Source of the DNA: Cristatella mucedo
Taxonomy: Eukaryota > Bryozoa > Phylactolaemata > Cristatellidae
Direction of reading: 5' to 3'
Assembly: GCA_009760855.2 (NCBI GenBank)
Contig: WPIO01000007.1
Location: 1,615,001 to 1,679,000 of the forward strand
DNA: 64,000 nt
A program made the position numbers and the translations under genes. Of the stretch, positions 1-10,229 are shown in pieces (position 1 is the stretch's first letter; every line of letters begins with the position of its first letter). Under the pieces are notes generated by a model. It saw nothing but the letters and a program-made list of their open reading frames with translations. It searched no databases and was not told the DNA's origin.

Positions 1-72
1 CGCACGCTCGCGACACGGCCACGGTGGTGGCTGCGCTCATGATGGCATACAGGAACGACGTCTCTCTACAGC
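1..72 (-). CDS. Wnt-family ligand, internal exon (partial)
   Basis: Second Wnt exon visible, cut by the left window edge. On the minus strand it opens after a CCTTGCAG acceptor and reads RETSFLYAIMSAA, then TVAVSRAC. This is the conserved Wnt segment with the pattern RE(T/A)(S/A)F..AI..A....V.R.C that directly follows the CQ.QF....WNC block. Incoming phase is 1 and joins the exon at 5737-5984 in frame, giving Gly-Cys-Arg-Glu-Thr at the junction. Oddities: a cysteine sits just before RETSF, and the usual SAG is SAA. Wnts are secreted, lipid-modified, cysteine-rich ligands of Frizzled/LRP receptors. The lipid-site, CKCHG and C-terminal cysteine regions must lie left of this window. The subfamily cannot be assigned from two exons. 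Confidence 0.85.
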
Positions 73-249
73 CTGCAAGGAAGCAGCCTCCGTTTAAGCG
101 CTTTTTTCGGGCGACATTACGTAGATGCTGCTCGGTGCGGCCTAAGCAGAAGTGAGCTACCATTCAGAAGTCAAGCCGGACAATGCGAAATCTCGAGGCA
201 GAGAGCCAAATGCAGCCGCTCTCCGAACTGACCTATGGATTCGAAAACG

Positions 250-335
250 TGAGGGGGAGGGGGAGAGGGAGGGGGAGGGGAGGGGAGGGGGAGGGGAGGG
301 GGAAGGGAGGGGGAGGGGAGGGGGAGGAGAAGTAT
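250..335. repeat. G-rich GGGGAGG-type low-complexity tract
   Basis: About 85 bases of repeated GGGGA/GGGAGG with almost no pyrimidine on the plus strand. Many runs of four or more G make G-quadruplex or triplex formation plausible. For the minus-strand Wnt gene the G-rich strand is the template. Confidence 0.9.
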
Positions 336-2159
336 TGCCGTAAGCGCCGGGCTTCGGCCCACGTGAGTAGTGTTCGAGGTAAGTTTGACACATCTCGCAC
401 TCAGGATGCAAAGGAATCCCGAACGACAAAGGCGGCTGTGTCGTCCAATGTTGTCGGCGTTAGCACGTTGATTCCGACAGCCATGCAATTCAGCAGATAA
501 GGACAGATCCGCTCAAGCGGGTGGTATAAATATTGTCCCTCACAATGAGATAAGATCGCCGGCGTTTGCTTGCCGAGAACGGAGTTATTATGACGACGAT
601 GACTGCGGCCAATAGTGGTACCGAGGCTTTTGTCACAGAATGAGACAGGGTTGCGTGAGAGCTGATGACTTTGGTTCGCTCGAAACCACAGGCCCGGGCT
701 TCGGTGCTTTAATGTTAGAGCTCGCTCACGACCGTGGGTCAAGGCCACTCGAACCGATCGATCCTGGCTCGAGTCGCTATGCTGTAACCCTAACATGGAA
801 GCCCTGGCTTCTCTTGCCATCCAACCGGGTGGCGGTAGGCATGGCGGCTCGAAGTTAAACAATCCTGCAACGCCACCACTTGCGACATTGTCCGCTTCAC
901 CTTGGAGCACGCACAAAAACGTTGAAGCCGAGACGACATCTCAGTCTCAGGTTAGAAGCGAATTGGCAGTCCCCGACTCTGGTCCCAGGTAAAGCTTCTA
1001 CGAAGCCATGGCATGCTGAGGGCTAGGCTACAACTAAGGACACCTTCGCCATCTTTCGCACCCAACTCAATTTCGAGAGACGTGTGCAGAAGCCTCCATC
1101 GATGGACGGGAGTATTTTGGATTTAGACGTCAACGAAACTCGGGGTTCTCTCACAAGGAGTAATGCCAGCTACCATTGTCATATTGACCACCCAACTAGC
1201 AAACGAATACCGCCCTCAGCTACAGGCCGTAGCAAGACGAAGATGCTCTCGATTTGTAGGGGCGAGGACGCAAGCTCGGGCATTTCATGTAGACGCCATG
1301 GACAGTCTGGTTGCAAGAACTATGTCCACAGCACGTACTGTTAATAGCAAAGTGACATTGTCTCGCCTTCATAGGCGTACACACGTGCTGCAGAAACGGA
1401 AGCGAAAAAAGCAGTGAATCGGCAAAGAGTCGTTGTGAAAGTGGCTGAAGCCCAGGCATTTGGAGCCATACTTGCTGCTGTCCAGCGTAGGGCAGTGGAC
1501 CCATGCTGATAGGATCGGGACGGTCTAGTAAAAGTACACTCTTCTGAGTTTCGTTTGACAGATATCGAGCACAAAGGTTTGCCTTAGATTTTCGTAGGCT
1601 GCTCGAGACGCTGCTGCCGATGTCACTTTCAGTTTACAGTAAGAGTGACGCAATACTCAAAACTAGTCTTAAGTGTCCTCTTGAGTGCAGATTGAGCAAA
1701 CATTAACTTCACAGGGCTAGGAAAAATCTATTTCTTCAGAATGGCTTTGAATCGACTCTTTTAAGTCCCTGCATAGGTTTGCCATTGACACATTGAGCTT
1801 CTCAATTCTCAAATCATGTACTATTATTAAGAAAGGGTGCTGGAAAAAATGTCGATTGGAGACATCAATGTGATCTTGATGCTCTGCTTCTTATACTTAA
1901 CTAGTCAGCCACATTTCGATGGTGCTAAAGAAGCTAAGTTTGAGAGTGTACACTCACAAGCCCTATCTAGTTATCACCTTTGACACTATTTCAGTATTGA
2001 AATTCCTTTTAAAGTCTGCTTTAGGAATTTTTTGGAACATCTGAAAACAAATGGCTTGCAATGGAAATCCGAATCTATATTCTGACCTACATCAATAAAA
2101 CTAGCCTCTACAAGACCGCAGAGATCTGTGCTTGGTCCAACTTTTTGGGCAATTTCTAA

Positions 2160-2720
2160 TCTCCCTGTTGCTGATGCAATCGTTAAACACAATCTAGGCT
2201 TTCACTTTTACACCGACAATACCTGTACTGTTTCTTTGATATTTTACCACCTGCCAGAACAGCATCGAACTCGCTCCACTCCAATTCTGCATGCAATGTG
2301 ACATTTTCACAGTGGTGGTAGCAAACTTTCTTAACTTGAATGCCGGTACAACCAATCTAATTGCTACGGGCGAACCTAGTGCTACTCAGAAATAGGAAAC
2401 CTCGAAGTGAGCTTCGCCTGCATATCTCTTGTAGCATCTGCACCCAATCTGAATGTCTTATTCAAAAGTGACCTTTTACCAGACGACCACATCAGCTCTG
2501 CCGTCAAGTCGCCCTACTTTCAGCTATGTAAAATGTTTGGGCCCGCTCAGACAGGGATACTTCGTCCACGCGGTTTCACGCATTTGTGACATACCGTCTC
2601 GACTTCCGTGTATTGCTACTAGTTGGGTCTTGCGGCCTGAGCAATAAGAAGAGAACGGTCCGTGTAAATTTCCCCATTTAGGCTTGTCTGCCGTGAAAGT
2701 GGCCATTTTTGTAATTTAGC
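2160..2720 (+). mobile_element. LINE-A fragment, decayed reverse transcriptase
   Basis: Broken plus-strand frames give KHNLGFHFYTDN (cf. KHNLGFHIYADD in the copy at 46.3-47.6 kb), then ANFLNLN, SDLLPDDHISSAVKSPYFQL and FVTYRLDF-like remnants. These are consecutive parts of the LINE-A reverse transcriptase. There are many stops and frameshifts, and the YADD aspartates are damaged. It is an old, dead copy. Confidence 0.7.
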
Positions 2721-2749
2721 GAATCTCCAAAGTGGAGATTCGCTAAATT
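2713..2749. repeat. Perfect hairpin, 17-bp arms, 3-base loop
   Basis: Arm AATTTAGCGAATCTCCA, loop AAG, then the exact reverse complement. It sits at the end of the LINE-A fragment and before an AT-rich stretch. Confidence 0.9.
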
Positions 2750-2849
2750 GTGGATTTGAAGGTGGAGAAATAAATACAATAAATAAATAAATTAAAGTAA
2801 ATTATTATTAAATATTAATAACAATACTAATAATTATATATTAATTGTC

Positions 2850-3130
2850 GAGTAACTCGACAAAGGCACAAAGACTATGTGGGTGCTAGGCAGGAGAGTT
2901 GCTTTTTTTTATAGCGCAAACAAAGCCTGACCAACTTTCGGTACACATTCAGCAGCCGAAAGACTTCATCTCAAGCAGCATGGCAGAGTCAGGAGAGCAG
3001 TTAAAGTAGCGTGTAGCATCGAAGTAGCAGTCCGGCACGGCTGGACACGATGAGCCATAGTCGGCCGCAGGAGAGTAGTTGTCGTTGCGTAAGAATGGTA
3101 CAAGTGAGGTCCACAGTCTAGGACCTGCAG
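2850..3130 (-). mobile_element. LINE-B 3' end, inserted between LINE-A pieces
   Basis: Reading the minus strand gives FLRNDNYSPAADYGSS, then a YFDATRYFNCSPDSAML-type tail and the 3' UTR also seen at 21.6, 22.5 and 51.7 kb (plus-strand landmark GGGTGCTAGGCAGGAGAG). It has LINE-A sequence on both sides (2160-2720 and 3140-3560), so it is probably a nested insertion. Confidence 0.7.
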
Positions 3131-3139
3131 AGCATAACC

Positions 3140-3560
3140 TTCTGTCGCGAACGGTCTTTAAGCGGAGGAATGTAACAGCTAACCTTACACCTTCGTTCAC
3201 CGACCTGCACTGGCTCCCCATCATCAAGCAAAGTACCGACTACAAGGTTTTGCCACTCATTTCTAGGTCCCTGGATTATCTTGCTCCGGTCTCCCACAGT
3301 AAACTATTTCATAATCAGACTTAGCACCGTACCACCCACTAATCTGACCCAAGTCGCCTAGTACTACCTTGAACCGACCTCAAATCCTTTCTAGATAGTA
3401 ACTTTAGCTCGTAGGCTCTCAAATTCTGTAAGTCAGAACAGACTAAGGTCACGACATCCCCTTGCTTGATATTGAAAAATAAGCTAAAAATACCTATCCC
3501 AGCATTTGTTTGGTCGCGTGAATTGTCCTTAATGTGCTCGTGCTGACACCGTACGTGCTG
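3140..3560 (+). mobile_element. LINE-A C-terminal and 3' UTR fragment
   Basis: Encodes remnants of the LINE-A segment LADLHWLPVKQ..FKVLSLTFRSL (here FTDLHWLPIIKQ..YKVLPLISRSL), then a decayed 3' UTR (GTCCTTAATGTGCTCGTGCTGACAC). It is interrupted by stops. Confidence 0.65.
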
Positions 3561-3834
3561 TCAAAGACAGAATGACAGAACTCCTTTCCATCACATAGCT
3601 AAGCATCTGGAAACAGGCTAGGTTTCATTAGGGCACTATAGCGATGCTTTATTGTCATTAAGTATTAATAATAAAATAGATTTTAAATGTAAACATTCGC
3701 TAGAAATTTTATATAATTTTTTAAATGACGCTTCGCGAGAGAGACCTTGTAGCAAATGACGCAGCGAAAGCTCAGTAGGACTACAGGCAGCATTTCATGC
3801 AACTGATGAAGTGGTAATTTCGGAACATTAGGAC

Positions 3835-4090
3835 AGCATTTAGTGGGTCCCTGTGATTCGTCCTTGATGTGCTTATGCGTGCTGACACTGTGCATGCTGC
3901 CACTAACCACATTTGCATGCTGACCCTGTGCATGTCACCCCTAACCATATTATTCGTTTCGTTTGTTTTTTCAAGCATGATTTTACTTACCATTCATTGC
4001 ATTTCACTTTACAGCAAATGTAAAGCGCCTAGAGAGAGATTAAGTTCTCTGAGGGTGCTTTATCAAGTGAATTATTATTATTATTATTAA
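3835..4090 (+). mobile_element. LINE-A 3' end with complete (ATT)n tail
   Basis: Begins GCATTTAGTGGGTCCCTGTG. It carries the family 3' UTR with repeated TGCATGCTGCCACTAACC motifs, the 3' stem-loop around GCGCCTAGAGAGAGATTAAG, and an ATTATTATT tail. It is a 5'-truncated copy. Confidence 0.85.
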
Positions 4091-4403
4091 CAACAGTCCG
4101 ACCATTGGCCGACCGCCATCTGCCAGTATTTACCTAGTACCGTTCCTCGCTGCTCGATGAACTCCGACCAAGTCACCCTACGACCGGCTGCTCACTTCGC
4201 ATCTCTGTGCGTCAAGGCGTTCGCGGCAGCACCTTCGGACGCAGCGCGACTGCGAAACGAAGCTCCCTTTTGGTGAGCTAACTCCACTGCTTTTCACCAT
4301 TTATAGAGCTGACCTCGAGCGAGTAACTGGGCCGCAAAGTGTCGACATGTATTTCCGGCAGCTCTCCTGTCACGCGAGCGCTCGAAGTGCGCCACCACGC
4401 AGG

Positions 4404-4441
4404 GGCTAGGGGCGTGTCGCCAGGGCGACACGCCCCTAGCC
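4404..4441. repeat. Perfect hairpin, 18-bp arms, 2-base loop
   Basis: Arm GGCTAGGGGCGTGTCGCC, loop AG, then the exact reverse complement. It is GC-rich and lies in the Wnt intron. Confidence 0.92.
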
Positions 4442-4766
4442 ACAGGCGTGGGCCCCGCGGTCAAGCCTCTGAATAATGACGGCTCTTACCAGAGACCCTA
4501 GCTTTAGGTACCGCCAGCTCCTTGTGCGCACGGATAAATATGCAGCGAACTTGTAGCGGACACGTATCATCAAGTGCTCGCAGCCCGGCACTGAGTACAT
4601 ACTGCTCTCGATGCGCTCATTGGGGAGCGCCGTGGCCGCACCAGCTATCGCAATGACCGAATCTCGAAAAATACTTCGAGCTATCTTGCCCAATAAGGAC
4701 GTCGACAGCTACTCGGCGGCGGTTCGGCCAGATTCTGGTTTATTCAGTCTTTAAATGTAAAAAAAA

Positions 4767-4930
4767 GTGTACAATTCATTCGTGCAGCGCCCCAAGAGAG
4801 CTCAGTCTCTATTCAGGCGCTTCTCATTTGCCTCGGGGCTCGAGCCCGAGACCTCAGTCAGACATCGGTCGGGGCGAGAGCACCTTGACCGCTGGACCAG
4901 CAAACCAGCCGTGCCGCCGCCGCTGCAGAG
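4767..4930 (-). mobile_element. SINE-A: tRNA-like head with LINE-A-like tail
   Basis: On the minus strand: a tRNA-like part (CTGGTCCAGCGGTCAAGG as box A, GGGCTCGAGCCCCGAGG as box B), a short body, then GCGCCTGAATAGAGACTGAG...GGGGCGCTGCAC, which resembles the LINE-A 3' stem-loop. The same unit recurs at 38,345-38,480 (minus) and 45,135-45,250 (plus). Confidence 0.7.
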
Positions 4931-5105
4931 GACTAGCGAGAAACGCTGACCGACCGGAAACGAGCCCGAGGAGCCGTCGTCGCCATTCTCCGTTGCAACG
5001 CTCGCTGTCTTTCAGAGCTTAAGCAGAGCCCAGGACGTAAGAGGCGTGGAACTCTCTCCAATGATAATTGAAAGTCGCTCCGGATGCGCGCGACCGGACG
5101 AGCGC

Positions 5106-5162
5106 GCGCTCTCTCGTAGATGCGTGCTCTCTCGTAGATGCGCGCTCTCTCGTAGATGCCCG
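5106..5162. repeat. 18-bp tandem repeat, three copies
   Basis: Three consecutive copies of CTCTCTCGTAGATGCGCG with one or two differences. It lies just downstream (in Wnt sense) of the exon at 5737-5984, within the intron. Confidence 0.9.
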
Positions 5163-5736
5163 CACCGCTCAACGCGTCCGGCCCCCGGCAGGGGGTTCGC
5201 GAAGCTACGCGGGCGCACCGAGGATTACGCGGAGTGTGGGCTACGATCTTGAACTTGCACGGGGTCGTGCTCGCGCAGACGGTGGACGAGCCTGTCTGAC
5301 GTGCTGCCGCCCGGCTAGCCATTCGCGCGGGTTTCGTCGGAGGTGTGGGGCGGGCGGGGGGGGGGGAGAGGGTGGCACGGTCCTCTGAACTCTCTCCGAA
5401 ATGCCTACTAATTCTATGGTTCGGTCGCCGCCATTGCCTCTGGCTGCTGCTAAAGCCTCCAATCGTTTACGATCCACCCATGTATGCTTTTAGTCGACTA
5501 TTGTAACACCGTCCCGCACACCGCCGCCCACGCCAGCTTAAAAGCCGACGCCTCGCCCGTTTTCGGGCTAGTCGCGTTCTAGCGGCAGGGGGCGCGCACG
5601 CGAGCGGGGCCATTGTCTCTCATTGGAGTTATCGCCGCGTCGGGTTTACTGCCGTGCTATAGGCGGGCCGCGGCCGATCCTACCGGTCTCCCGCACCGTC
5701 TAAGCCGGCGTGGCGCGCTCGATCGCGCCGACGTAC

Positions 5737-5984
5737 CTATGCCGACCAGCTCGCCGAACATGAAGCCGCTTCCTTTCGATTTGACCGTAGAGCAGTTCCA
5801 AAGTTTGTTGCGGAATTGATACTGGCACTCGTCCGTCGCCAGTCTTGTTCCCTTCGATACGGCGTCGGCGGAATCTGCGTTGCGTCTGAAGAGGCGTCTT
5901 TGCTGCTTCGTTAAGAGAGACATTTTCCTGTCCTCGGGAAAGCTGTTGCTTTCTCCGCGCGTGGCGCCATTGTAGCCCAGCTCC
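5737..5984 (-). CDS. Wnt-family ligand, N-terminal conserved exon
   Basis: Minus-strand frame reading LTKQQRRLFRRN, then DAVSKGTRLA and TDECQYQFRNKLWNCST, followed by GFMFGELVGIG. The last part matches the Wnt signature ECQ.QFRN..WNC. The pattern LT.QQR.L.RR and the alternating hydrophobics before it match the start of the mature Wnt fold. The exon ends at a GTACGT donor in phase 1, which fits the acceptor at position 72. The 5' border (TCGTTCGCAG acceptor) is my best choice but less certain. The cysteine that most Wnts carry in LCRRN is Phe here (LFRRN), and the upstream partner cysteine is also not seen; Wnt8-type proteins lack both as well. The signal-peptide exon should lie upstream, above 6.0 kb on this strand, but I could not identify it. 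Confidence 0.9.
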
Positions 5985-6440
5985 CTGCGAACGAGCAGCT
6001 CGCAAGTTGCGGCCACCGGCGCGCGGCTCGCTCGCGTCTAGGTGGCGCTTCCGGGCCACTCTCTAATTCGGGAGGAATTGCGGAGGCCGCGTGCTCGAGA
6101 GCTCGCCGGCGGCTGCCGCGCGGCCAACTAACTGCCAGCTAGCGCCGTAGACGCCGCGGCGCCGCCCGCGGGAACGACCGCGTCGCTCGTCGACGGCCGC
6201 CCACCGCCCAGCGGCAAAGGCGCTCGCGACAAGCGCGGCGGCGCGTTCTCTGCTCCGCCCGCACGCTGTTGGTCCGCCTCGCCTCGCCTACTGGCTCGTG
6301 GCTGCTGGCGTCGCGCACGTCAACCGCAGCCGCCGTCTCCTGGAGGCATCGGAGCCGAACCGCCTCTCACTTTCCGGCCCTCCCGGTGCCGGCTTCGCTG
6401 CGCTGCGCCGAGTTCGACCGGGGCTCGCACCGATGGGTGC

Positions 6441-6481
6441 CGAGCGAGCGAGCGAGCGGCAGCCGCTCGCTCGCTCGCTCG
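6441..6481. repeat. (GAGC)n/(GCTC)n inverted repeat, 19-bp arms
   Basis: CGAGCGAGCGAGCGAGCGG, loop CAG, then its exact reverse complement. It is formed by a GAGC tandem run facing a GCTC run. Confidence 0.9.
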
Positions 6482-7991
6482 CTCGGGCGAGCGGCGATCG
6501 CAGTTGGTGCGGCGGCTCGGTCTTGCGCCGAGCGCGCGCGCGCGCGCACATGACTGCGCGGGCAGCGGCGGCGAGAGGAGCCGAGTGACGCGCAATTGCT
6601 CGACCGTGAAGCAGCAGAGCGTTAGCTGCCTGGCTTCTGGCCGCGAGCGCCGCGAGCCTAAATGCCGGCGTCCAGCGACGCGCGACCGGCCGACCGACCG
6701 GCCGGTCGACCGGCCGGCCGGCAGCGCGCGTCGCGTCGCTCCGTCGGCGGTGCTGCCGAAGCGACGCACGCGACCGGCAGTCTCGACCGCGGAGTGGCTC
6801 GTCGTGGCAGGGGCGCGGGGCGCCGCCATCTTCCGCTGCCGCCGCCGCGTCGAGGCGAACGTGCTTCGCGACCGGCGGTTCATGCCGCCGCGCAGCAGCA
6901 GCGTCGCGGGTGCTCGCTCACTCGGCGGCACGAGCCAAGCGCGAGCGGACGACGGACGGCTCGCGGCCTCACCCCGCTGTCGCCGCAGCCGCCGCTTGCG
7001 GGGTTCACACTTTGATGCCGCCGGCTGCGAGCCAACAGCCGCTGAGCTCTCCGGCGCCGCCGCCGCCGCGGTGGGCCGCAGGTAGCGGCACTTCGGTGAC
7101 GAGCGGCGAGCGCGCGCCTGTCCGTCGCTAGCGCTGGCTGCCTGTACGAGCACGCCTTTCGCCCGGCAGGTGACCACAGCCGCCACTGCCGCAGCCGAGG
7201 CGCGAGCGCTGGCTGCGCGGAGAAGTGCCATGTCTCGTAAGACGCAAGAGACGACGACCGCGCGTTGGTCGGTCGCCACGGCGACCGAGTCAGAGGCGCG
7301 CCAGCGAGGAGTGAAACAAGACGTCGTCGCTGCCTACGGGTGACTTCGGACATCGCTGCGGTCGCCGCGCCATCCTGCCGACCGGCGCGCCCGCCGGCGG
7401 CAGCGTGAGCGCCGTGCGCGCCCGCTGACGAGCAAAGGTAATCTTTACCGCGCCGGCGCCGCGCAGGCTGGAAGCGGGCGGTGGACCGCGGTGGGGACCG
7501 GGGCCGCCGCCGCCGCGGCGGCGGAGGACAGTTGGCGCAGCGTACTCACCACCAGCGAATTCCGACGTACGGGCTGCTTTTCGCCGCCGCCGCTACAGCG
7601 AGCAGCGAGACGAGGCAGCAGAACGCGGCGAGCATGGCCGACGCTAGCGGCACAGCCCAGCCCGGTCGGTAGCTTCGGCCTTCGGCCTTCGCGGCTGACT
7701 AGTCCGGGGCAACATTTTCTCAGTCGCCTCTGCCGCCGCGGCCGACCCAACCCAGCGTGGGGCACGGAGTGGGCGTGTCCTTTAGGCGGAGGAGGCCGGA
7801 AGAAGGAAAAGCGCTCGCCCGGATGTCAAGAACCTGGCCGGCTGCCGCCGCGGACCGGCCGTAGGGCGGCGCCGCGCGAGCGAGCCGCTCGTCTATCGGC
7901 GCTGTCGCGGAAGGCCGGGCCGACCGGCTGGACTGGTCCGAGGCGCGGTGGCCGGCCGCTCCGTCGAAAGCGATTTGTGGGGGGAGATTCA

Positions 7992-8057
7992 CCGCCAGAG
8001 CTCGCGCTCCTCAGCCCGGCGACGGGAGCCGGGCTGAGGAGCGCGAGCTCTGGCGGA
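7992..8057. repeat. Long perfect hairpin in the GC block
   Basis: Exact inverted repeat with arms of about 28-29 bp (starting CCGCCAGAGCTCGCGCTCC) around a 7-9 base loop (GACGGGA core). The two arms match without any mismatch. Confidence 0.93.
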
Positions 8058-8561
8058 GCGGCTTTTTCCCGCGAGCCGGCGGCGCGCTGTCCTGTTGGAT
8101 GGGTTGGCCACGACGAGCTAAACGATGCGTTCCGGTCTGTCGGGCACGGCCGCAAGAGCGGGCCGACCGTCCGTCGGGCGGCGTCTCCGAGCAGCAGCGC
8201 ACAGTGCTGCTGGCGCAGCATTCCAAGCAGCGACGACGTAAGCAGCTCGCCGCTGCATGGATTGGCAGGCCTCGCAGCGAGCGTCGCCGAGGAGGCGGCA
8301 GCGTCGGCGCGGTGGCGCTCGCTTTCCGCGGAGCCTTGCGTGCCGCACTGCCGACCAGAGTGAGAAGGCGCCTCGTCGATCGGCGGCGGCGGCGACGCTT
8401 CGCTTAAGCGCTGCTCTCACGTCGTCCGCTTCAAGACTCGAGTTCGGCTAAATGGGCTGCATCTTTTGGCGCTCTCTGCCTCTCTTGATCTCGCCTTCCG
8501 GTCACTTGTCATTTCTTTTACTCGATCTCATCTTTCTCTCCTTTGTCACTAACAGTCTTTG

Positions 8562-8703
<142 letters not shown>

Positions 8704-9274
8704 GCCTTCCATCCGCCCTCTGACGCATGGAGTTCACGGACTTCAGGAGCGGACCCAGGGTGCAGGGAGATATTGCCCCCGTGGACAGACGGAAGTAAAT
8801 ATATCCCGGAGGAAATTTCCCCTGGTCCAAGGGGCAGGAGCAGTGTACCTCACCCAACCTGAAAATCCTGGTCCGCCCCTGTATACCATCACCTGCCGCT
8901 CCCCAAGGCACGCCTTCCCCTCCCCATCCGGCATACCTTTCTCCTCGCACGTCGCAGAGTAGAATCACCTCCTTCTTTCTCCCCACTCGCCTAAGCGTCG
9001 CTCGTCTTTCGAGTCTCCGGAGAGCCGAGAACGCCTGCAAGGTTTCGTCGTTCTCTCCGACCTCTCGAGCTGCGGCGAGGCGCCGCGCGCGCAGACGCGA
9101 GACCGCCGCCGGGCAGCTCCAAGGGACGTCGCGGGCCGGCAGTCGTCGTTCGGCGCCTGCGGATCGGTCGCAAAAACCGAGTCGCCAGCCCCCTCTCCGT
9201 GCGCGCGCGCGCTGCGGCCAATTGAACAGGACGATGCCAGCCTCGATCTCGGCTTAGAGGTGAGGTGCTCGAAC

Positions 9275-9315
9275 TTCTCTACCAGGTCGCGGGAGGTTCG
9301 AGTCCTGCTACTGCG
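9275..9315 (+). repeat. Possible tRNA-like SINE head fragment
   Basis: GAGGTGCTCGAACTTCTCTACC followed by a box B-like GGTTCGAGTCC looks like part of a tRNA-derived repeat head. No body or tail was found. Confidence 0.3.
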
Positions 9316-9915
9316 GCTGCGGCGAGTTCGTCAATGGCCACTGCTACCGCGAGCGAAATAGCCGCTCAGAAGAAGCATGCCACGGGTGCACTGACGAGGC
9401 TGCTGAATCAGTCGTCCTCTACGCCGCAGCGACCGCCGGTAGGGAAGACGCTGGAGAGATGCCGGCGCCCGGCGGCTGCAGCGCGGACTTACGTTTATCG
9501 GGGCGGCGGCTCGAGGCTTACGGCTGCGAGGCGCCGCAGGAAGAGCGAGGAAGCTCTTCGCCCTCGCCCGTGCACCCGGCGTCGCTTCGGAGAGGAGGCG
9601 CGCGCGCGCGCGAACAACGCGGCTGAGAACTGGCGCTCTCTCGTCGCCCCAGTCGAGGCAGAGCGCGTATCGCCGCATCTTTCTCAAGCGGCAGCCGATG
9701 GCGGTGGCGGCGGCAGCGGCGCAGGGTAAAGTCGACGGAGCTTCGCTGCCGACTGGAGGCGCGTGAGCTCACTCGACGATCGTTGCGGCCACGAGAGCGC
9801 GCTGCGAGGCGACTATCGAGAGCAGCAATTTCGACGGATGTGAATTTCGCCATTTTGTCTACGTCGTCTACGTCCTCTTCGCTGCCGCTCTTATCGCTGT
9901 GAGGCCGCATCGTCT

Positions 9916-9985
9916 GCGGCGGCGGCGTCCGGCGGCGGCGGCGGCGGCGGCGGCGGAAAGCGGGCGAGGCCGGCGGCGGCGGCGT
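9916..9985. repeat. (GGC)n trinucleotide repeat cluster
   Basis: Two GGC runs (about 9916-9957 and 9971-9983) within the CpG-rich block. Confidence 0.9.
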
Positions 9986-10229
9986 CGTGTCTAGCGATCG
10001 CCTGCTGTCTGTCCACGAGAAGCTCGATGCATTTCCGCTGACCCAGACGTTGACGACGCCCTGCGCTGGTGGCGGCCAATCGGCGACCGACCGACCGACC
10101 CACTAACATTCTCATTCTAGTCAGACCGTGCGGTCTGACGAGAACGTGTGGCGGGGTGGCTGTGTTATTTTTCGCGAGCTGCCTAGCCGACCTGCGGCTT
10201 TTCGGACGGTCCGTCGTCGTTTGAATCGG

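Larger units (their letters stand above)
73..5736 (-). other. Wnt intron, 5.66 kb, repeat-filled
   Basis: The stretch between the two Wnt exons has a GTACGT donor at its 5' side (5736 downwards) and a TTGCAG acceptor at 80-73. It contains a G-rich tract (250-335), LINE-A and LINE-B fragments (2.1-4.1 kb), two perfect hairpins and a SINE-A. Between 340 and 2,150 I see no recognisable element or exon. Confidence 0.75.

Noticed and set aside
4436-4693. Minus-strand ORF considered as a third Wnt exon (SIFRDSVIAIAGAATAL)
   Set aside because: Superficial resemblance only; it lacks the Wnt cysteine pattern, and the true following exon at 1-72 joins the 5737-5984 exon in phase.
6320-7279. 319-codon minus-strand ORF
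   Set aside because: Arg/Ala/Ser-rich product of very GC-rich DNA, overlapped by equally long frames on the other strand, crosses hairpins and simple repeats.
7491-8363. 290-codon plus-strand ORF
   Set aside because: Same reasons; it runs through the perfect inverted repeat at 7992-8057 and repeats the same peptide from both arms. No domain.
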